From Gordionus sp. m RMFG-2023 (taxonomy: Eukaryota > Nematomorpha > Gordioida > Chordodea > Parachordodidae): DNA of 64,000 nt. The stretch lies in assembly GCF_954871325.1 (NCBI RefSeq), contig NC_088777.1:12377366-12441365 (forward strand), read 5' to 3'. Within the stretch, counting starts at the first letter, position 1. The number at the start of each line of letters is the position of its first letter. Below the pieces are notes generated by a model, which worked only from the letters and a program-made list of their open reading frames with translations, was not told the origin of the DNA and made no database searches. A program made the position numbers and the translations under genes. Below, in pieces: positions 57,301-64,000 of this stretch.

Positions 57301-57603
57301 TGTTTGTGTTTAAAATTTTAAAATATGTTTATTTTACAATATAGCGTCCTAATAAAATCATATCTGTATGGGCTGCCTGCTTACATATCGCCCCAGGACA
57401 TCATTCTTGGTTATACTCAATTGATTTTTTAATTTTAATCACAATACTATTCATATTTTTATTAAAAATTATATATGGTAAAAAAAATTAATATAACGCA
57501 ATCTATATTACATTTTTTTATTTATAAAAATTTAAATAAAATTAAAAAAATAAAAATGGCGATTGAGATTTTTTATTAAATCATTTAATATAAAGGTAAT
57601 AAA

Positions 57604-59246
57604 CGGGCATGACTAAAATACGCGTCCAAGGTGAAACGGGTTTAAATTATATAATATTAATAAAAAATCTTATTTAGCTTTATAAGATGAGTTAAAAAAT
57701 GTTTTTTATGATTTAAAAAAAAATGATAACAGTAAATTTTTTAAAAAATTGTTTTTTTACATCAAAAAACTACGCGTCCCCGGTTAAGATACATTTTTTT
57801 TTAAAAAATAAAAGCAGATTCATATTTAGCTCATTAAATGAATATAGAAAATGTTTTTTATGATTTAAAAAAAATGATAACTTAGTAAAATTTTTAAAAA
57901 ATTATTTTTTTAAATTAAAAACTACGCGTCCCCGATCAAGTTACATTTTTTTTTAAAAAATACAAGCAGATTCATATTTAGGTCATTAAATGGATATAGA
58001 AAATGTTTTTTTTATTTAAAAAAAAAGTTGTAACTTAGTAAAATTTTTAAAATACTAATTTTTTACATAAAAAAAAGCAGATTCATATTTAGCTTATTAA
58101 ATGGATACAGAAGATGTTTTTTTTTATTTAAAAAAAAGTGGTAACTTAGTAAAATTTTGAAAAAACACTTTTTTTCTTCATTTTTTGACTAAAATACGCG
58201 TATCCGGTCAAGATACGTGTTTAGTTTTTCAAGGAAATTCCGAAAATGATATTTATAATTTTATTTTTTTTTAAAATTATTTTTCGAAAAATTTTTTTTT
58301 GACTAAACTACGCGTCCCCGGTCAAGATACATTTTTTTAAAAAAAATAAAAGCAGATTCATATTTAGCTCATTAAATGGATACAGAAAATGTTTTTTTTA
58401 TTTAAAAAAAAGTGGTAACTTACTAAAATTTTGAAAAAACACTTTTTTTTCCATTTTTTGACTAAAATACGCGTCCCCTTCAAGATAGATTATTTTTATA
58501 AAAATGAATATAGAATCGAAATTATTAATACCATTTTCGGAATCTCCTTAAAAAACTATACACGATTCTATATTCATTTTTATAAAAATAATCTATCTTG
58601 ACCGGGGACGCGTAGGGACGCATATTTTAGTCAAAAAATGAAAAAAAAGAAGTGTTTTTTCAAAATTTTACTAAGTTACCACTTTTTTTAAATAAAAAAA
58701 ACATTTTCTGTATCCATTTAATGAGCTAAATATGAATCTTCTTTTATTTTTTAAAAAAAAATGTATCTTGACCGGGGACGCGTAGTTTAGTCAAAAAAAA
58801 ATTTTTCGAAAAATAATTTAAAAAAAAAATAAAATTATAAATATCATTTTCGGAATCTCCTTGAAAAACTATACACGTATCTTGACCGGATACGCGTATT
58901 TTAGTCAAAAAATGAAGAAAAAAAGTGTTTTTTCAAAATTTTACTAAGTTATCATTTTTTTTTAAATCATAAAAAACATTTTCTATATTCATTTAATGAG
59001 CGAAATATAATTCTGCTTTTATTTTTTAAAAAAAAATGTATCTTGACCGGGGACGCGTAGTTTTTTGATGTAAAAAAATAATTTTTTAAAAAATTTACTA
59101 AGTTATCATTTTTTTTACATAAAAAACATTTTTTAACTCATCTTATAAAGCTAAATAAGATTTTTTATTAATATTATATAAATTAAACCCGTTTGACCAG
59201 GGACGCGTAGTTTTTGGGGACGCGTATTTTAGTCATGCCTGTAATA
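57604..59246. mobile_element. Near-palindromic ACGCGT-rich foldback element, 1.6 kb
   Basis: The left end gggcatgactaaaatacgcg is mirrored at the right end (ending near 59242). Each arm, about 800 bases, contains four to six diverged units of roughly 110-170 bases with tacgcgtccccggtcaagat and gcagattcatatttagctc. The arms close on a hairpin: agattatttttataaaaatg at about 58485 is mirrored at about 58595, leaving a loop of about 45 bases. The flanks share taataaa (7 bases) on both sides. It lies inside the right arm of the 55487-59610 transposon, since that arm resumes on either side. No coding frame. Confidence 0.85.
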
Positions 59247-59615
59247 AACATTTTAAGTGAATATTAACACTCAAAAAAAAACCCTTCCTAACAATGTTAA
59301 TTTTTTATTTTTACTTGAAATAAGAAAACACTTGATATTTTTTAATTTTTTTTTTATATTTTCCAACATAAAATTTTAAGGGCTATAAAATGATATATAA
59401 TTTGTAATTCTATCTTAAGTATTTTAATAACAAGATTTAATGAAATCACATCATGTACTTCACGATTTTTGACTTTGAAGGCGTAAATCTTTGGATCTGG
59501 TTGAGCTAGCACTCTAAAATTTTGATACATAAATAACTAACATGCCAAGTTTTCAATCATTTTTGAGATGGTCGGCCAAATCGCTGGTCAATTTGTCATG
59601 GAATTACCCATGTTG

Positions 59616-61590
59616 TCACAAAATTTCAATAGAAATATAATACCTATCATCCATTTTAGGACTATGGGGTTTTCGGCTTGATTTGGATGTCTTTAAGGAA
59701 TTTAAGTTTGGCAAATGTTCTGGACTCTTAATTTCACTTCCAACATCTTTTCTATCAGGTTGGGTCTTATCATTTTTGCAAAATTTAGGTGACACTTCAT
59801 TATAGTTACTATCATTTTCTTTTTTGGTAAACTTTAAAGGCTTAGATAACTTTTTAGGTTGAGTTTCTTTAGACCAGATATCCCTTTTATGCTTTACTCC
59901 ATCTCTATCAGATGCTTTCTTAGGTGATATGGCAGTCTTATCAAATGATTTTTTCCATGTATCCTCTCTCATATTCCTATCTTTACTTCTCTTGCGTTTT
60001 GTAACACTTCTTTCCCTCTCCCTAGAAGGTTTCCTATATTGATCTTTCTCCTTTTCATGCCACTTAATATTCCTCCTTAAATCTTCCTTATTTTCTTTTT
60101 TTTCCAATGTTTCTTTTTGTTCCACAAGTTCACTTATTGACTTGGCAACACTAGCCAAAGTTTCTTGAAGTTCTTGACCTGTTTGTCTGGGTATTTTAGG
60201 TCTTATAGGTTTATTAGGATTGTTAATTTTCGGATTAGGAAAAAGTAAATTAGAAGTGTTAAAAGGTTGAATTGATGGAAAAGGATGAAGTGAAGGAAAG
60301 GGATTTAGTTTGTTTAAATCATCACTGATAAGATCTTTTATTGGTACTTGAACTCCAGAAGATAAATTTAGTAAAGGATCTTTATCTTTAACCAGATTGT
60401 TAGAACGATCAATATGAGCTTTCAAAAGTAAATTGTGATGAGGATTGCTAAGGTCAAAACTAGATAGATTTAAATCAAGTAAAGAAGGCAGACCTTTAAT
60501 TGGGGGCAATAAAGGGGGTGTTAGATTTGGTATGGATAAGGGTTTGTTAAAGTCAGTTGGCAGGTTAATCTCAACATCTAACAAGGAAGGAATGTAAGGT
60601 TCAGGCAGATATATTGAAGGTTTTTTGACAGAATTAAGTTTAGGCTTGATATTATCGATTATTATATTGCTAGGATTTGGTGTTGTAAAATTTGAATTTG
60701 TAAGAGTTTTTTCTTCTAATAAAATATTTTGGTTATTTTGTAGATTCTTGGTCTTCAAATCATTTCCCAAATTGGATCTTGTATGATTATCTTCAATATA
60801 AATTTCCTTAACATTTTTATTGATAATGGATTCATGATCTTTAAACTTTTCACTCTTATGTGATTCATCATCAGATAACTGTTCCACAATGTCATTGGTA
60901 TATTTTTCCTCTGAAAATATTGAAGTAGTAATTATATTTTGCTGTTTAATAGCAAATGAAGGTGTTAGAATTTTACCTCTTTTACCAAACAAGGGCATTT
61001 TATCAAATGATTGTTTTGATATATTATTGTGAAATTGGGTAACATCCGTTTTTTGATTATGTTTATTAGAAAAATTGTTATCAGTATGATCTATCATAAG
61101 CTTTTTTGATGCTTTAGCAATTAGATTTGCAACTTCATTATCTACAAATTTATATTTATCACCCAAACTAATGTTATCCTCAGGATAAGGCAAGGAAGGT
61201 ATAGGTGGTGGTATAGGAATATCATCACATTTAATATTAATAGAATAGTCTTGATCAATATGTATAGCATCCGAAACATCATGATCTTTGAGAGGGACAG
61301 GGATTAATGATAAAAAATCATCACTTGCTTGAAATCTATCAACATCACTATGATTAATATAAAATTAATGTCGAAATATATATTTACTTGGTAAGATCTC
61401 TAACTGGGGAAAACGTAATCGAGTTAGTAGCATCTAAAGAAAAACCATCTTTACTCTCTGAATTATCAGGTAAATTATTAATCAGGGCATTTTCTCTACT
61501 GTTTAAATTTATATCGGTTGACTTATTTTCTTCGTTTTCAGAATCGGACAATGCAAAAGGATCATATTTCTGGCATGGAGATGATGTCAT
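59616..61590 (-). CDS. Two-exon charged host protein, 644 residues, SR/RD-like tail
   Basis: Exon 1 (61590-61388) starts MTSSPCQKYDPFALSDSENE and ends SPVRDLT plus two bases. The intron is only 40 nt (61387-61348, GTAAAT to CATAG). Exon 2 (61347-59616) begins DVDRFQASDDFLSLIPVPL and keeps phase exactly (203 plus 1732 nt is 645 codons). The central part is Pro/Leu/Asn-rich (NLTPPLLPPIKGLPSLLDL). A probable coiled coil, QELQETLASVAKSISELVEQ, precedes a strongly basic Arg/Glu/Lys stretch (YRKPSRERERSVTKRKRSKD) typical of nuclear RNA-processing proteins. The end is KMDDRYYISIEIL. The stop lies about 6 nt from the end of the transposon at 59610, so the last residues and 3' UTR may be altered. Family not recognised; a nuclear role is inferred from composition. 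Confidence 0.8.
61348..61387 (-). other. 40-nt intron of the 644-residue gene
   Basis: Donor GTAAATATATATTTCGAC and acceptor TTAATCATAG. Splitting the codon AA|T (Asn) restores one frame between the two coding blocks, and without it the first frame stops at once. Such a short intron agrees with the 51-nt intron in the WEE1-like gene. Confidence 0.8.
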
Positions 61591-62600
61591 TTTAGTGGAA
61601 AATCAAAATGGTCATGCAGTTTAATTTAACTGAGATTTGACAGGGAAAAGGAGAATTGAGAGATGGGCTTTGATTGACAGATAAAATAAAAATTGACAGG
61701 CCTTAGTAAAGATAGGTATGCATTTTTGAAATATTGAATAAATTTATCCCAGATCAGACAGTCCATAGAAGAAATTCTCTCAAAAATTACGTTTTCCTCA
61801 CTATAAATTTCTCTCACATTGAAATGGGAGGTATTGGCATTTTCTGTTCCACTTTTAATCTCAGATTTTATCTCTTTCTAAAATCGATTCATTGGTTACC
61901 CACAACCTAATCAAACCTCTCATGCATCCTCAAAATTTGGGATATAAATAAATCTAAGTTTTCATTATCACCATCTTAAACGCGTCAAAGGTATTAGACT
62001 ACAAATTACCTCTTCAAACAAACAGCCTGAAGCTGAAAATTAAGTCCATATATATGGAGAACTATAAATGATTGAAAGCAATTTCCAACCAAAATCTCCG
62101 TATTTTTCTTCCAACTAAAAAATTGAGAACATAAGGCTATCATACGCATTTTAACGATCCCCATAATAAATTTTCTTTGTAGACATTCATGCATTTAAGA
62201 GATTCAATATTAGGTATTTTATAAATTAAAGTTATTTTTGTCATAATGATAAAATTATTCTAACAAATTGAATATGTTGTTAATAAAAAATATTTTTATA
62301 AATTTAAATGTTGATTTAATTTTGATTAGAATTATATTTATATAAAATAAATTTTAATATAATTTCAAATAGAGATAATGTAAATTACATATTTTTATAT
62401 ATTATTATTCTAATTGGTTTCATGTAAATGTAGTAATACAACTACTAATTTATAAACAATACGACTACTAATTTATATTTCAATTTATTTCAAACATCAA
62501 ATTTATATTAATTAATTTTCGAATATTCTATTCTATTTTTATATATAATATCTATGAATAATATTTTATTAATTTATTACATTTCCTTCAAACATTTTAA
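61591..62600. other. Upstream region of the 644-residue gene and AT-rich spacer
   Basis: The first 400 bases or so upstream of the start codon (61591-62000) are moderately AT-rich and presumably hold the promoter. No motif is claimed. From 62200 to 62580 the sequence is nearly pure A/T and separates the gene from the Gypsy fragment. The 62- and 63-codon frames here are unsupported. Confidence 0.4.
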
Positions 62601-62602
62601 AG

Positions 62603-64000
62603 TTAGATTTCTTCTATAAACCTCTTTGTAGGTTTACGGTTTCTTGATGAACAACGTAAAGTGGTATTTGTATTTGTGTTTGTATTTGCTTCATTCACTG
62701 GCACAATCATTTCTGTTACTTCCAAAGAACTTTCATGATTTGGGATAACTAAACGATTTCTTAACTGATCTGCATGCTTCCGTAATGTTTTCCCAGAAGA
62801 TTCAACAATATAAGAATAAAGTCCTATTCTTTCTTTAATTACTCCCTCTCTCCAATCATTGGTATTTAACAATATAGGTTGTGAGATTTTAAATTCTCTT
62901 TCCTTTGAATGTAAATCATGATGAAGGCTTTGTCTATCATAGGCCATTACTATTTCTTGTTCGGCATTTGGTCGGATCCAATCCAGACTTGTTTTCAATT
63001 GCCTCCCAAACATAATTTTAGCAGGAGATCTCCTTGTGGAGTTATGCTCTCCCAATTGGTAGTGTTAAAACCTGTGTCATAGCTTCTTCGGGATCGCTAA
63101 TTGAATCTCTCGTCACATAATACCGACCTTTCAAAGTTCCAGCTAATCCATTAGTTTTTGGATGATAGGGTGCCGAACGTATATGACGTATGTTAATTAA
63201 ATCACAATATCTACTGAATTCCCCAGATAAGAATTGTGGTCCTTTGTCTGACACAATGTACTTAAGTATCCAAGCCTAGCAAACCATTTATTTAGTCGTT
63301 TTATCATAGCATCAGCAGTTGCATTAGATCAACTTCTAACCATGGTCTATTTTTCTGGCATCCAGAACATATTTTGATAAAATTTTCTATATCAACATCA
63401 CATCTGGGCCACCAACAATACAATCTAAAAATAGATTTCATTATATTTTCCCCAGGATGTCCCCGGTGAATCAATACTAACACTGCATTTCTTAATTTAT
63501 TAGGAATAACCAATCTCCCATTCCATTCTATAATATCACGATTGACAGAAAGCTCTTCCCGTCGATTATAATAATTAACTAATTCTTTATCTTTATGACG
63601 ATCAAAGTTTCGCCAATTTGCTGAATATGTATTGCTACTTTTTTTAATATTAAATCTTGCTTCGACTCTTATCGTAGAATATTTTCTGACAATTGCATAT
63701 AATCCAAATTAATACTTCGAATATCCAAAGCATGTTTAGAATCTTGATTCTCTTCCGAAATTTCTTGGTGTTTATTAATCATATCTTGAATTCTAGAATC
63801 TAGTGTTATGCAACATTTTTCTTTTTCAATATTGTTGACCAAATTGCGTATTTGTTTAATCATTACCTGACGGCATTTCTAAATTGAATGCTATAATCCA
63901 TGGTAATACGAAAAGTGGCACCCCAGTTGTATTCATTATTACCACTGATAGGATCCTTGTCTGTGATCCAATCCTAACATTGACTTGGGTCTCGCCCTTA
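62603..64000 (-). mobile_element. Second Gypsy-type LTR element fragment, broken, running off the window
   Basis: Fossil fragment on the minus strand, related to the element at 15.1-35.1 kb. Integrase zinc-binding region (63513-63304) with RGHPGENIMKSIFRLYCWWP and CSGCQKNRP; catalytic-core part (63254-63042) with MSDKGPQFLSGEFSRYCD; and the tail block 63055-62603 starting MGEHNSTRRSPAKIMFGRQL and ending RSSRNRKPTKRF-like residues. Between 63900 and 64000 the sequence resembles the protease-to-RT linker of the first element rather than RNase H, which suggests an internal loss. Several lesions are visible. No LTR was recognised downstream in 62270-62600. Confidence 0.85.

Larger units (their letters stand above)
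55487..59610 (+). mobile_element. DNA transposon with about 0.6-kb inverted ends, split by a foldback insert
   Basis: The left end tgagtgattccacgtcaaat and the right end (59610 backwards: tgggtaattccatgacaaat) are inverted, and the match extends through gacgaccatctcaaaaatga, tagagtgctagctcaaccag and atccaaagat to about 56140 on the left. On the right the same arm is interrupted by the 1.6-kb palindromic element at 57604-59246 and resumes to about 57340. Without the insert the element is about 2.5 kb. The centre holds a transposase-like fragment (56530-57300). No target duplication could be fixed. I recall similar DGSAAQYKN/SHGKGPCDG proteins as repeated in invertebrate genomes, but cannot assign a superfamily. 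Confidence 0.75.

Noticed and set aside
55487-59610. Polinton/Maverick assignment because of long inverted ends
   Set aside because: Only about 2.5 kb of own sequence, with no polymerase, integrase, protease or capsid-like frames.

Overview
This is a very AT-rich, gene-poor eukaryotic window. Host genes contain GT-AG introns whose phases can be checked by eye (about 40, 51, 137 and 262 nt), and one gene is a recognisable WEE1-type kinase, so an opisthokont, most likely a small invertebrate with compact introns, is suggested. I cannot name the species. Host genes are all on the minus strand: a partial WEE1 kinase (1090-2536), a two-exon 721-residue low-complexity protein (52538-54965) and a two-exon 644-residue charged protein ending in an SR/RD-like basic tail (59616-61590). 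Three or four single candidate exons (near 4.5, 14.9 and 49.3 kb) and a higher-complexity island at 2.9-3.6 kb are described with lower confidence. Layout: 1-2.5 kb WEE1; 2.5-15 kb mostly AT-rich intergenic DNA with a few small GGCC-ended repeats and C-tracts; 15.1-35.1 kb one broken Gypsy-type LTR element that has been opened by at least five later insertions (a P/THAP element, a reversed fragment of its own family that itself holds a hAT holding another hAT, a MULE, an unclassified 0.5-kb element, and a 5.8-kb foldback element built from 119-bp satellites); 35.4-43 kb MULE and LTR scraps, a 396-bp hAT MITE and a 3.4-kb hAT (Tip100/ZMYM1-like); 44.7-48.6 kb a repeat family interrupted by an Ac-like hAT; 50.8-51.2 kb a small MITE with a 9-bp target duplication carrying a tRNA-like head; 55.5-59.6 kb a DNA transposon with about 0.6-kb inverted ends, itself split by a 1.6-kb near-palindromic ACGCGT-rich element; 62.6-64 kb a second broken Gypsy fragment on the minus strand. 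How the parts work together: the host genes do not form any visible pathway or cluster. The coherent story is transposon ecology. Perfect or near-perfect target-site duplications (8 bp for hAT and P-like, 9 bp for MULE-like) fix the borders and the order of insertion. The most unusual items are the two foldback elements (29.2-35.1 kb and 57.6-59.2 kb), the tRNA-like cargo in a MITE, and a transposon whose end lies about 6 nt past the stop codon of the 644-residue gene.
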